DNA of 64,000 nucleotides from Finegoldia magna_K (GTDB lineage: Bacteria > Bacillota > Clostridia > Tissierellales > Peptoniphilaceae): positions 21,967 to 85,966 of the forward strand of contig JAWGCW010000009.1 of the NCBI GenBank assembly GCA_032548025.1, read 5' to 3'. A program made the position numbers and the translations under genes. Positions 53,810-62,703 of the stretch are shown here, piece after piece. The notes beneath the pieces are model-generated. The model was given only the letters and a program-made list of their open reading frames with translations. It made no database searches and was not told the DNA's origin. How positions within the stretch are numbered: the first letter of the stretch is position 1; the number at the start of each line of letters is the position of its first letter.

Positions 53810-56041
53810 ATGAAGTTCAGTGCGACTGTCAAAAATATAATATTCGAAAACGAGTCCAATGGTTTCAGGATTTTTTCTGTGGATAAAGACGGAGAGGAAA
53901 GAATTATCAAGGGCAATAGTTTCAAAATTATGCCTGGAGATTTCTTGGATATTGATGCGAATAAAGTTCAAGATCCAAAATACGGCGAGCAGTACAACAT
54001 AATCTCTGTTGAAAGATCCAACAAACCTAGCCTTTACAATATTATCAACTACCTTCAAAGTGGTTTGATTAAAGGAATTGGTGAAACTACTGCGAGAAGA
54101 ATTGTCGAGAAATTTGGCGAAAATACGATGGAGATTTTGAAAAATTCTCCGTCCAAGTTAACAGAGGTCAAAGGGATTGGCAAGAAAAACTACAAAAAAA
54201 TCAAGGAATCACTTGATGAAAAGAAGGAGTACGCTGAGATTTTCTTGTATTTACAATCGTTGGGATTGAGTCTTCATCAAGCTAATATTATTTCCGATTT
54301 TTACAAGGAAGATACGAAGAAAATTATCATGAAAAATCCATACACTTTGATTGATGATATCAGAGGGATTGGGTTTAGGACTGCTGATATCATCGCTCAG
54401 AGAATTGACATTGAACCGGATTCGCCTTTTAGAATCAAGGCTGCGTTCAAATATTTTATGGAAAAAGAAGCGAATTCTAATGGAAATTGTTACGTTTTGG
54501 AAGATGATTTGATAGATGGAGTCGAAAAACTTCTGGATATTGAAATTACAAATAGACAAGAAACTCTGGAGTCTTTGATTGTCAGTGGAATTATCGCGAT
54601 CGATGATACTGATGATGAGAAAAGAGTCTACCTTCCAAGTATCGAAAAATCCGAGATGAGATGCGCCCTGAATATTTCCAATATTTTGCAAAGCGAAATA
54701 GAAGATGAGTTTGATGTGGAATACGAGCTTTCAAATCTTGAATCAGAACACTTGGATGAATTACAAATCGAAGCCATCAAAAAATCTTTGACCGAAAAAA
54801 TGCTGATAATTACTGGTGGGCCTGGTACTGGGAAAACTACGATTATCAACAATATTACGAAAATTTTTAAACAAAACGATAAAAAAATCATCCTTGCAGC
54901 GCCTACTGGACGTGCGGCGAAGAGGCTTTCTGAAAGTTGCAATGAAGAAGCGAAGACTATTCATAGGATTTTGGGGTATATTCCAGTTGAAAATGGGACG
55001 ATTTTTGAGCACGACGAGGACGACCCGATAGATTGCGACTTGATAATTATCGATGAAGCTAGTATGATGGATATTTTCATAGCGGATAGTTTGATGAGGG
55101 CTTTGGATTCTAATACGAGAGTTGTTTTCGTGGGAGATTGCGACCAACTTCCAAGTGTGCAAGCAGGAAATGTACTCAACGATTTGATAGAATCTGGAGA
55201 AATCACTACGATTAAGTTGACGAAGATTTTTCGTCAAGCACAAAACTCCAATATAATTGTGAATGCACACAGGATTAACAACGGAGAATTTCCTATTTTG
55301 AACGAAAAAGGGAAGGATTTTTTCTTCATAGAAGAAAATGATCCAGTATGTGCCAAGAAGACAATTTTGGATTTGTGTGCGCAAAGGCTTCCTAATTTCT
55401 ACAAAAAAGATGAGTTTGACGATATAATTGTGCTAACTCCTATGAAAAAATCCAGCTGTGGTACGAAGGAATTGAACACGGCTTTGCAGGAAGTTTTGAA
55501 TCCCAAAACTCCGTTGACGGAAGAAATCGAGCAGGCGGATAGGATTTTCAGACTGAACGACAAAGTTATGCAAATCAAAAACGATTATACGAAAGAATTC
55601 ATCGACGACGATGCGATGGGTGTGTTCAACGGAGATATCGGTAGGGTTACATACGTAGATCCGATTGATGAGACGATTGATGTTTTATTTGATGATAAAA
55701 CGGCGAGCTTCACGAAAAAAGAATGCGACGGTTTGACGTTGTCTTATGCGATTACTATTCACAAATCACAAGGTAGCGAGTTTCCTATAGTTGTAATTCC
55801 ATTGACACAAGCACCGTTCATGCTCTTGACTAGAAATTTGCTCTACACTGCGATAACTAGAGCCAGAGAAATCGTGGTATTGGTTGGAAGTTTGAAAATT
55901 TTAAGACAAATGATATCCAACAATAAAATAATGAAGAGAAATTCTGGATTGGACAGAAGAATTAAGCAATACATGGACTGTAACATCGATACTGACGAGC
56001 AAGATATGATGAGAGAGATGTTTGAAGATGAGGAATTTTAG
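53810..56041 (+). CDS. RecD2-type ATP-dependent DNA helicase
   Basis: This 743-residue protein has an N-terminal OB-like domain, helix-hairpin-helix motifs (IKGIGETTARRIVEKFG, VKGIGKKNYKKI, DIRGIGFRTADIIA) and a superfamily 1B helicase core. The core has Walker A GGPGTGKTT (residues 336-344), IIDEASMMD and C-terminal LSYAITIHKSQGSEFP. This is the layout of RecD2 (YrrC), which acts without RecBC in replication-fork repair. The downstream comF gene overlaps its end. A DNA-uptake or recombination role is possible from that context. Confidence 0.93.
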   Translation: MKFSATVKNIIFENESNGFRIFSVDKDGEERIIKGNSFKIMPGDFLDIDANKVQDPKYGEQYNIISVERSNKPSLYNIINYLQSGLIKGIGETTARRIVEKFGENTMEILKNSPSKLTEVKGIGKKNYKKIKESLDEKKEYAEIFLYLQSLGLSLHQANIISDFYKEDTKKIIMKNPYTLIDDIRGIGFRTADIIAQRIDIEPDSPFRIKAAFKYFMEKEANSNGNCYVLEDDLIDGVEKLLDIEITNRQETLESLIVSGIIAIDDTDDEKRVYLPSIEKSEMRCALNISNILQSEIEDEFDVEYELSNLESEHLDELQIEAIKKSLTEKMLIITGGPGTGKTTIINNITKIFKQNDKKIILAAPTGRAAKRLSESCNEEAKTIHRILGYIPVENGTIFEHDEDDPIDCDLIIIDEASMMDIFIADSLMRALDSNTRVVFVGDCDQLPSVQAGNVLNDLIESGEITTIKLTKIFRQAQNSNIIVNAHRINNGEFPILNEKGKDFFFIEENDPVCAKKTILDLCAQRLPNFYKKDEFDDIIVLTPMKKSSCGTKELNTALQEVLNPKTPLTEEIEQADRIFRLNDKVMQIKNDYTKEFIDDDAMGVFNGDIGRVTYVDPIDETIDVLFDDKTASFTKKECDGLTLSYAITIHKSQGSEFPIVVIPLTQAPFMLLTRNLLYTAITRAREIVVLVGSLKILRQMISNNKIMKRNSGLDRRIKQYMDCNIDTDEQDMMREMFEDEEF

Positions 56042-56654
56042 TTTATTATTTCAAAAACGTTGCATAATTTGTCACGAGAAAAAACAGTACAAATATTTGT
56101 TGTGCGAAGATTGCTTTGACAAATTGGTTTTTGTGGACGGCTACAGGGATATCGACGATACGGACTGTTATTTCCCATTACTTCATCAGGGTTTGACGAA
56201 GAAACTCATCTATGATTACAAGCTAAGCCGCAAACAAGTTGTGAAATATTTCTTAGCAGATGCAGTGGCTGATAAAATAAATCAAAAAAATTTACAAGAC
56301 TACACGCTGCTCATAGTTCCTTCTACAAAATCTACGATAAATAGACGTGGATTTGATCACATTCACGAGATTGCAAGGGAAGTGGCGAAGAATTTGGACA
56401 TGGAATATTTGCCAAATGCGATTGTAAAAGTGAAAGAAACGAAAATTCAGCATAATCTAACACAACTTCAGAGGATTGAGAATTTACGAGGAGCGTTTGA
56501 AATGAACGCTGATTTGTCAAATAAGAAAATTCTGGTTTTGGACGATATTGTGACTACGAAGAATACTTTAAGAGAAATCAAAAGAACTTTGAATGGAAAT
56601 TACGAGGATTTAAAATTTGTAGCAGTATCTAGTAGAACAAATGAAAAATATTAG
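56028..56654 (+). CDS. ComF family phosphoribosyltransferase-like protein
   Basis: This protein of about 208 residues has an N-terminal four-cysteine zinc finger (CIICHEKKQYKYLLCEDC) and a C-terminal PRTase fold with the PRPP-loop-like KILVLDDIVTTKNTL. ComF proteins are required for transformation in some bacteria, acting on incoming single-stranded DNA. The gene overlaps the recD2 end. ATG 56028 is chosen; TTG 56022 in the same frame is an alternative. It is the only late-competence gene visible here and a candidate target of the ComK-like regulator. Confidence 0.9.
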   Translation: MRNFSLLFQKRCIICHEKKQYKYLLCEDCFDKLVFVDGYRDIDDTDCYFPLLHQGLTKKLIYDYKLSRKQVVKYFLADAVADKINQKNLQDYTLLIVPSTKSTINRRGFDHIHEIAREVAKNLDMEYLPNAIVKVKETKIQHNLTQLQRIENLRGAFEMNADLSNKKILVLDDIVTTKNTLREIKRTLNGNYEDLKFVAVSSRTNEKY

Positions 56655-56707
56655 AATTGGGTATAAATAATAATAACAAAAAATTAAACAATAATTGGAG
56701 GACAATC

Positions 56708-57568
56708 ATGAAATGGCAAGGTAGAGAAGGAAGTTCAAATGTAAGCAGAGGTTCATCCGGTGGAGCTCCATTTAAAGTCGGAGGCGTGGGATTGGTTTTG
56801 CTTGTAATTGTGTATTCTTTGTTTGGAGGAAATCCAAGGGATATTATAAATGATCAAAATAGAACAAGGCAGGAACAACAAGTTAACAATTCTGAAAAAG
56901 CGAGCAGCAAGGAAGTTGAAGAAGCCGAAAAAATGCTCAGCGTCGTATTAAAGGACACTGAAGATGTGTGGAATGAAAAATTTTCTGAAATTAATAAAAC
57001 TTACGAAGAACCAAAACTTCATTTCTTTGAGGGGGCAGTGTCAACAGGATGCGGAAATGCGGACAAAAATGTCGGACCATTTTATTGTTCCTTGGATAAA
57101 ACAGTGTACATGGATGTAACTTTTTATAATATGTTGACACAAAAACTTGGCGCTGACGGTGGGGATTATGCTATGGCTTATGTTTTGGCACACGAAGTTG
57201 GCCACCACGTCCAAAAAGAACTTGGTATTTTGGATAGAGTGCACAATATTCAACGCAGATTAAATGAAACTGATGCCAACAAATATTCTGTAGCGTTGGA
57301 AATTCAGGCTGATTATTTTGCAGGAGTGTTCAGTTATTACATCAAAGAAAAAGGCTACTTGGAAGAAGGAGACATTGAGGAAGCGATAAGTGCAGTCCAA
57401 AGTGTCGGAGATGATCACATTCAAAAAATGGGCCGTGGATATGTCCAACCAGAAAAATTCACTCATGGTTCATCAAAGCTTAGAAACGAATGGTTCCAAC
57501 GTGGATTTAAATACCACGATTTTGAGCACGCTGATTCATTCTCTGAAATGGGACTTAGAATACAATAA
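56708..57568 (+). CDS. Neutral zinc metallopeptidase (KPN_02809/YpfJ family)
   Basis: This protein of 286 residues has a single N-terminal membrane segment (VGGVGLVLLVIVYSLFG) after a Gly/Ser-rich stretch, so it is probably anchored with its catalytic domain outside. The zinc-binding motif HEVGHH has His162 and His166 as ligands and Glu163 as catalytic base; ALEIQADYFAGVFSYY supplies the third ligand. VSTGCGNADKNVGPFYC matches the family pattern. ATG 56708 follows GGAGGAC. The physiological substrate is unknown. Confidence 0.9.
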   Translation: MKWQGREGSSNVSRGSSGGAPFKVGGVGLVLLVIVYSLFGGNPRDIINDQNRTRQEQQVNNSEKASSKEVEEAEKMLSVVLKDTEDVWNEKFSEINKTYEEPKLHFFEGAVSTGCGNADKNVGPFYCSLDKTVYMDVTFYNMLTQKLGADGGDYAMAYVLAHEVGHHVQKELGILDRVHNIQRRLNETDANKYSVALEIQADYFAGVFSYYIKEKGYLEEGDIEEAISAVQSVGDDHIQKMGRGYVQPEKFTHGSSKLRNEWFQRGFKYHDFEHADSFSEMGLRIQ

Positions 57569-57574
57569 AACAAG

Positions 57575-57602
57575 ACGCCAGAATTAATTTTCTGGCGTTT
57601 TT
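57575..57602. terminator. Convergent terminator
   Basis: ACGCCAGAA (57575-57583) and TTCTGGCGT (57590-57598) form a perfect stem followed by T. The minus-strand gene ends inside it. Confidence 0.8.
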
Positions 57603-58096
57603 TGAGTTTCGTTGTATTCTTTTTCATGTTTATCGATATCTTTTAACAGCATTTTAAAAATCTGATTAAATGATTGGTTGTATTTTTGTAGCGTTGATTT
57701 CTGTAAAACTTCGCGCGCTTTTTGGAATTGATGATCTTCCACATAAGCTATCGCCAAGTTAAAATAATACAAGCTTTTTGCATAATCTGTTTTGGGTTTG
57801 TCTTTTATTTTCTTGAAATTTTGAAATAATTTGTCCAAATTTCCATTTTGTTCGTAATCCAGCATGTATTTTCTGATTTCGCCGGCGATTTTCCTATCCA
57901 CTATCATATTGTGAAGCACTTGTATCAAGATAAAACTCACCATTAGAGCAAATGTCGTGATTAAAGTGAATGAAATTATAATTAAAATCCTATTAATTCC
58001 TGTGATATTTTGTGTAGCAAATACCGCTATTGTTTCTATCACAAATGTTAGAATTGCTAGAAATATTAGTTTAGTGTTAGATATTTTTAGTTTCAT
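57584..58096 (-). CDS. Membrane protein of unknown function with cytoplasmic helical domain
   Basis: This protein of 170 residues has two membrane helices at its N-terminus (TKLIFLAILTFVIETIAVFA and a second around residues 40-65). A helical, charged C-terminal domain with TPR-like character follows (YYFNLAIAYVEDHQFQKAREVLQ). ATG 58096 is preferred over 58108 because GGAGGG lies just between them. It is divergent from pflB. No function can be assigned. Confidence 0.7.
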   Translation of the reverse strand: MKLKISNTKLIFLAILTFVIETIAVFATQNITGINRILIIISFTLITTFALMVSFILIQVLHNMIVDRKIAGEIRKYMLDYEQNGNLDKLFQNFKKIKDKPKTDYAKSLYYFNLAIAYVEDHQFQKAREVLQKSTLQKYNQSFNQIFKMLLKDIDKHEKEYNETQKTPEN

Positions 58097-58190
58097 AAAA
58101 CCCTCCATAATTAAAATATATCCTATTTTTTAGTTATTTACAAGTAATATTGAAATATTGTAAGATTTGAATGATAAAAAATATCATGGA

Positions 58191-58204
58191 GTGATTATAA
58201 TCAC
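58191..58204. promoter_or_regulatory. Crp/Fnr-like palindrome upstream of pflB
   Basis: GTGATTATAATCAC is a perfect 14-bp palindrome; with flanks it reads AGTGATTATAATCACA. It fits both a Crp-type TGTGA-N6-TCACA (one mismatch) and an Fnr-type TGAT-N4-ATCA layout. It lies about 70 bases before the pflB ATG and near the divergent gene's promoter. The Crp/Fnr half of the gene after pflB is the obvious candidate to bind it. Confidence 0.65.
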
Positions 58205-58266
58205 AGTATTTAAAATTGTTTTAACATATACTTAATGTATCATTGATAATAAAAAAGGAGATATGT

Positions 58267-60543
58267 ATGAGCAATTTATTTGATAATGAACAATTCAAAC
58301 AAGCTTGGGAAGGCTTTAATGATGGAGATTGGGCAGATGAAATCAATGTCAGAGATTTTATTCAAAAAAACTACACTCCATACGAGGGAGATGATTGCTT
58401 CCTAGTAGGTCCTACACAAAAGACAAAAACTTTGTGGAAAGAAGTAAACGATATGATCGTTGAAGAAGTAAAATCCAAGAAAATCAAAGTTGACCTTGAA
58501 AGATTTAGTGGAATTAATAATTTTGATGCAGGATACATCGACAAGGATAACGAAGTTATATTTGGGTTACAAACTGACGAGCCAATGAAAAGGATTATGA
58601 ATCCATACGGAGGTTTCAGAATGGTTGAAAATTCATTGAAAGCTTATGGGTTGGAAATGGATCCATTTATTAAAGAAAAATTCAATGAATACAGAAAAAC
58701 GCACAACCAAGGAACTTTTGATGCTTACACAAAAGAAATGAGAACTTTCAGATCAGTTGGTTTGTTGACAGGACTTCCTGATGCTTACGGAAGAGGAAGA
58801 ATTATCGGCGACTACAGAAGAATTGCTTTGTACGGTATCGATTATTTGAAAGCAATGAGAGTTAGAGATAAGGAAAATTTGACAGGAGATGCTACTGAAG
58901 AAACAATCCGTAGACGTGAAGAATTTTCTGAACAAATCGGAGCTTTTGACGAAATAAAGGACATGGCGATGAGTTATGGTTTTGATATTTCAAGACCAGC
59001 TATGAATGCCACCGAAGCTGTCCAATGGTTGTATTTCGGATATTTGGCAGCAGTAAAAGAAAATAATGGAGCTGCAATGTCAATCGGAAGAAACACAGCG
59101 TTCTTAGATATTTATATCAAAAGAGATATGGAAAAAGGAATCTTAGATGAAGAACGTGCACAAGAATTGGTCGACCAATTAGTAATCAAACTTAGAATGG
59201 TAAGACATTTGCGTACTCCTGAATACGACGAATTATTCGCTGGAGATCCTACTTGGGTTACAGAATCTATCGGTGGAATGGGAGATGATGGAAGAACTTT
59301 GGTTACTAAGACTTCATTCAGATTTTTGCACACATTAATTAACATCGACACATCACCTGAACCAAACATGACAGTGTTGTGGTCAGACAAATTACCACGA
59401 GCATTCAAAGATTTCTGTTCAATGATGAGTATCAAAACAGCATCCATTCAATACGAAAATGACGATGTCATGCGCGATGTTTACGGAGACGATTATGCAA
59501 TCGCATGTTGTGTATCAGCAATGCAAGTTGGAAAACAAATGCAATATTTTGGAGCAAGAGCAAATCTTGCGAAGGCGCTTTTGTATTCGATTAATGGTGG
59601 AGTTGACGAAGTTTACAGAAATAAAAAAACAGGCGATATCGTAACAGTTATCGACGGTATTGAAAGAGACGATTCTGAAATTTTGGATTACGATAAAGTT
59701 GTTTCTAACTACAAAAAAGTTATCGATAAACTTGCGAAAGTTTATGTGAACGCTATGAACACAATTCACTACATGCACGATAAATACGCTTACGAAAAAG
59801 GACAAATGGCTCTTCACGATCCAGAAGTTCACAGATTTATCGCTTTTGGTATTGCAGGAATTGCGATTGCAGCAGATTCATTGTCAGCGATAAAATATGC
59901 GAAAGTAAAACCAATCAGAGATGAAAACGGATTGGCAGTGGACTTTGAAGTTGAAGGAGATTTCCCAAGATACGGAAATGACGACGACAGAGCAGACGAT
60001 TTGGCTATCGCTATAAGCAAGTATTTCATAGAATCTTTGAGAAAAACAAAAGCTTACAGAAACGCAGAACACACTTTGAGTTTGTTAACAATAACTTCTA
60101 ATGTAACTTACGGAAAGAAAACTGGAAGCACACCTGACGGACGTAAAAAAGGAGAACCATTTGCACCAGGAGCAAATCCAATGAATGGAGCTGACAAATC
60201 AGGAGCACTTGCTTCATTAAACTCTGTTGCTAAAATGCCTTACAAGAATGTTAATCAAGACGGAATTTCAAATACATTCTCAATAATTCCAAACGCACTT
60301 GGCAAAAATGAAGAAGAAAGAATTACAAACCTTACCAACATCATGAATGGATACTTCAACCAAGATGCTTTCCACTTGAACGTTAATGTAATGGATCGTG
60401 AATTGTTAGAAGATGCTATGGAAAATCCAGAAAAATATCCTAACTTAACTATAAGAGTTTCGGGATATGCAGTTAGATTTAATCAATTAGACCGTGAACA
60501 TCAATTAGATGTTATCAATAGAACATTCCACGAGTTTGTATAA
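58267..60543 (+). CDS. pflB: Formate acetyltransferase (pyruvate formate-lyase)
   Basis: This 758-residue glycyl-radical enzyme splits pyruvate with CoA into acetyl-CoA and formate. The catalytic cysteine pair is Cys414-Cys415 in IACCVSAMQ, and the radical glycine is Gly733 in IRVSGYAVRF near the C-terminus. ATG 58267 follows AAAAAGGAG. It is followed by the activating-enzyme fusion gene, with an intervening hairpin that may lower read-through. A Crp/Fnr-like palindrome lies upstream. The enzyme is oxygen-sensitive, in line with a strict anaerobe. Confidence 0.97.
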   Translation: MSNLFDNEQFKQAWEGFNDGDWADEINVRDFIQKNYTPYEGDDCFLVGPTQKTKTLWKEVNDMIVEEVKSKKIKVDLERFSGINNFDAGYIDKDNEVIFGLQTDEPMKRIMNPYGGFRMVENSLKAYGLEMDPFIKEKFNEYRKTHNQGTFDAYTKEMRTFRSVGLLTGLPDAYGRGRIIGDYRRIALYGIDYLKAMRVRDKENLTGDATEETIRRREEFSEQIGAFDEIKDMAMSYGFDISRPAMNATEAVQWLYFGYLAAVKENNGAAMSIGRNTAFLDIYIKRDMEKGILDEERAQELVDQLVIKLRMVRHLRTPEYDELFAGDPTWVTESIGGMGDDGRTLVTKTSFRFLHTLINIDTSPEPNMTVLWSDKLPRAFKDFCSMMSIKTASIQYENDDVMRDVYGDDYAIACCVSAMQVGKQMQYFGARANLAKALLYSINGGVDEVYRNKKTGDIVTVIDGIERDDSEILDYDKVVSNYKKVIDKLAKVYVNAMNTIHYMHDKYAYEKGQMALHDPEVHRFIAFGIAGIAIAADSLSAIKYAKVKPIRDENGLAVDFEVEGDFPRYGNDDDRADDLAIAISKYFIESLRKTKAYRNAEHTLSLLTITSNVTYGKKTGSTPDGRKKGEPFAPGANPMNGADKSGALASLNSVAKMPYKNVNQDGISNTFSIIPNALGKNEEERITNLTNIMNGYFNQDAFHLNVNVMDRELLEDAMENPEKYPNLTIRVSGYAVRFNQLDREHQLDVINRTFHEFV

Positions 60544-60555
60544 ATAAATTTTATT

Positions 60556-60580
60556 AAGGGCATATTTGTATGCCCTTTTT
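60556..60580 (+). terminator. Intergenic hairpin between pflB and the fusion gene
   Basis: AAGGGCATA (60556-60564) and TATGCCCTT (60569-60577) form a perfect 9-bp stem followed by TTTTTG. It may terminate most pflB transcripts and let only some reach the activase gene. Confidence 0.75.
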
Positions 60581-60598
60581 GATGATTGGAGGGAAATT

Positions 60599-62104
60599 AT
60601 GGACAATGAAATAAAAGGTTACGTTCATTCTATAGAAACGATGGGACTTGTCGATGGACCGGGTAACAGAACGATATTTTTCTTGCAAGGTTGTCCATTG
60701 AAATGCATCTACTGTCACAATCCCGATTCGCAAACGATACATGGCGGCAAAGAATACACTGTAGATGAAATTCTAAAAATCGCAAAAAGATACAAGCCCT
60801 ACCACGGACAAGAAGGTGGGGTCACTATTTCTGGAGGAGAACCACTTCTACAAGGAAAATTCTTGAAAGAATTGCTTAAACGATTAAAGCAAGAAGGTTT
60901 TAATACTTGCTTGGATACATCTGGAGTTGGCGAGAAAAAATATTATTCAGAAATTCTTCCATACGTTGATACTATGCTTTTGGATTTCAAAGCTTTTGAT
61001 TCTGATTTGTACAAGAAAATTACCTTCATGGAGAATAAAAATTTCTTGGAATTTGTGGAGAACTTGGAGTCTAATGGTTTTTATGGAAATATATGGGCGA
61101 GACATGTAATGGTTCCCGGATTTACTGATAATTTTGATGAAATGGATAAGTTCGTAAAATCATTAGATAAAATCAAAAATATGGTTGAAAGAATCGAAAT
61201 TTTGCCATATCATTTAGGTGGAGTATACAAATACGAAAATTTGGGTAGGAAATACTTCCTTGAAAATGTCGAAGCAATGGACAAGAAAACTTCAGAAAAA
61301 TTTGAAAAGTACGTTAACGCAGAATTTGCCAAAACATTGAGTGAAAGCAGACGTGATGATGCTTCGAGTTTTCAAAAAAAGAGAATAACAGAGGAGCAAT
61401 TTGATATGCAAGATGATAAGAAATATTTGTTGGAAGCTATAAAAGATGTGGAGCTTTTCAAGGGAATTGACGATGTGGATTACGAAGAGGTAATCGACAA
61501 GTTAAAGTTTTTGAAATTAAAAGCCGAAGACTACATCTTCAAGCCTGGAGATTCTGCGGAAAATATGTATGTGATTCACAAAGGTACGATAAAAGTATTC
61601 CACAACACTATTGATGGCAAAGAACAAATTCTGTATTTGTATCACGAAAATGATTTTGTAGGTGGCCACAATATTTTGGAAGATGTGGAGTACATTTACA
61701 TGGGTCAAGCTTTGACGGATTGCGAGGTTATCAAAATTCCAAGAGATATTTTCGACAAATATTTGATTAACTCTCCACTTGCTCTGACGAAAATACTGAA
61801 AAAAAGCTTTGAAAGGATAAGGCTTGCAGAAGATTTGGTGCAAAGATTATCAACAAGCAATGCAACAATGAAAACTGCGGCACTTTTACTAAGATTAAAA
61901 GATACAATGGGAGTACAAGCAGCTGATGGAATAAGGCTTGAACTTGCGATGAACAGAGAAGAACTTGGGAATTATTCGGGACTTACAAGAGAAACTATAA
62001 CTAGAAAACTTGGCGAGTTCAAAAAACTTGGATATATCGATTTGATTGGAAGTAAGGTTATTTTGATTAAAAATGTCAAAATCTTAGAAGAATTGGTGTT
62101 GTAA
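60599..62104 (+). CDS. Fusion of pyruvate formate-lyase activating enzyme and Crp/Fnr regulator
   Basis: This 501-residue protein joins two complete proteins in one frame. Residues 1-260 are a PFL activase: VDGPGNRTIFFLQGCPLKCIYC holds the [4Fe-4S] ligands Cys32, Cys36 and Cys39, followed by GGVTISGGEPLLQG, LDTSG and WARHVMVPGFTDN. Residues 270-501 are a Crp/Fnr protein: a cyclic-nucleotide-type sensor barrel (YIFKPGDSAENMYVIHKGTIKVF) and a winged helix (MNREELGNYSGLTRETITRKLGEF). The regulator half has only one cysteine, so it lacks an Fnr-type cluster. ATG 60599 follows GGAGGG. GAGGAG (61391-61396) stands nine bases before an in-frame ATG at 61406, so a separate regulator of 232 residues may also be made. 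Confidence 0.93.
   Translation: MDNEIKGYVHSIETMGLVDGPGNRTIFFLQGCPLKCIYCHNPDSQTIHGGKEYTVDEILKIAKRYKPYHGQEGGVTISGGEPLLQGKFLKELLKRLKQEGFNTCLDTSGVGEKKYYSEILPYVDTMLLDFKAFDSDLYKKITFMENKNFLEFVENLESNGFYGNIWARHVMVPGFTDNFDEMDKFVKSLDKIKNMVERIEILPYHLGGVYKYENLGRKYFLENVEAMDKKTSEKFEKYVNAEFAKTLSESRRDDASSFQKKRITEEQFDMQDDKKYLLEAIKDVELFKGIDDVDYEEVIDKLKFLKLKAEDYIFKPGDSAENMYVIHKGTIKVFHNTIDGKEQILYLYHENDFVGGHNILEDVEYIYMGQALTDCEVIKIPRDIFDKYLINSPLALTKILKKSFERIRLAEDLVQRLSTSNATMKTAALLLRLKDTMGVQAADGIRLELAMNREELGNYSGLTRETITRKLGEFKKLGYIDLIGSKVILIKNVKILEELVL
61391..61408 (+). promoter_or_regulatory. Internal ribosome-binding site and start within the pflA-crp fusion
   Basis: GAGGAG at 61391-61396 precedes ATG 61406 (Met270) by nine bases, in frame with the fusion. 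Translation from it would yield a free Crp/Fnr protein of normal length. Whether it is used is not shown by sequence. Confidence 0.55.
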
Positions 62105-62108
62105 TTTA

Positions 62109-62137
62109 TTGTAAAAAACTTTCTGTTGTGGTATAAT
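62109..62137 (+). promoter_or_regulatory. Promoter of the small membrane protein gene
   Basis: TTGTAA (62109-62114) and TATAAT (62132-62137) are 17 bases apart, with TGTGG just before the -10. Confidence 0.7.
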
Positions 62138-62175
62138 AGTATCAGAAATTTTGAGATATATGGAGGATTTTTATT

Positions 62176-62592
62176 ATGGATTTACCCAGTGAGCCGAGCT
62201 ATTTAATTATTTTTTCGGTAATTGCAATTGTTGCAGTGGTATACTTTATGTATATGAATGGAGTTGGATATTTTAGGAGCATGTCTGCCTTGTGGTGTTA
62301 CCAAACACAAGGGATTTTGGAGGATAATATCCACGCAAGTTTGAAAAAAACTAGCGGGAAAGCTACAAAAGTGTTCAAAGTCAAAAAAAGTGGATTTTAC
62401 GATTTTAAATTGGATAATGAATTGGAAAGCGGCAACGTTACTGTTAGACTTATAGATTCATTGGGAAACACTGTGTTCGAATTAAACAAGATGAATGGAT
62501 ATTCTTCTGATTATTTGAACGAATCCGAGAAATACCGCTTGGTATTCAACTACAACAAAGCTTGTGGTAAGTTTGAACTTTCATGGAAATAA
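62176..62592 (+). CDS. Single-pass membrane protein with extracytoplasmic beta domain
   Basis: This 138-residue protein has one membrane helix near the N-terminus (YLIIFSVIAIVAVVYFMY) and a C-terminal domain of alternating strands (FKVKKSGFYDFKLDNELESGNVTVRLIDSLGNTVFEL). I do not recognise a family. TGGAGG precedes the ATG, and a strong promoter and terminator bound it as a single gene. Confidence 0.7.
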   Translation: MDLPSEPSYLIIFSVIAIVAVVYFMYMNGVGYFRSMSALWCYQTQGILEDNIHASLKKTSGKATKVFKVKKSGFYDFKLDNELESGNVTVRLIDSLGNTVFELNKMNGYSSDYLNESEKYRLVFNYNKACGKFELSWK

Positions 62593-62642
62593 ATATATGG
62601 GAATGAAGTGCTCCCTTGTTTTTAACTAAAACGCAAAAATTT

Positions 62643-62684
62643 GCTGATGACTTCTGTTATTTACAGATATCATCAGCTTTTTTA
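62643..62684 (+). terminator. Terminator of the small membrane protein gene
   Basis: GCTGATGA (62643-62650) and TCATCAGC (62670-62677) enclose a second stem (TTCTGT with ACAGA) and are followed by TTTTTTT. Confidence 0.85.
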
Positions 62685-62703
62685 TTACACAAATGGAGGA
62701 ATT

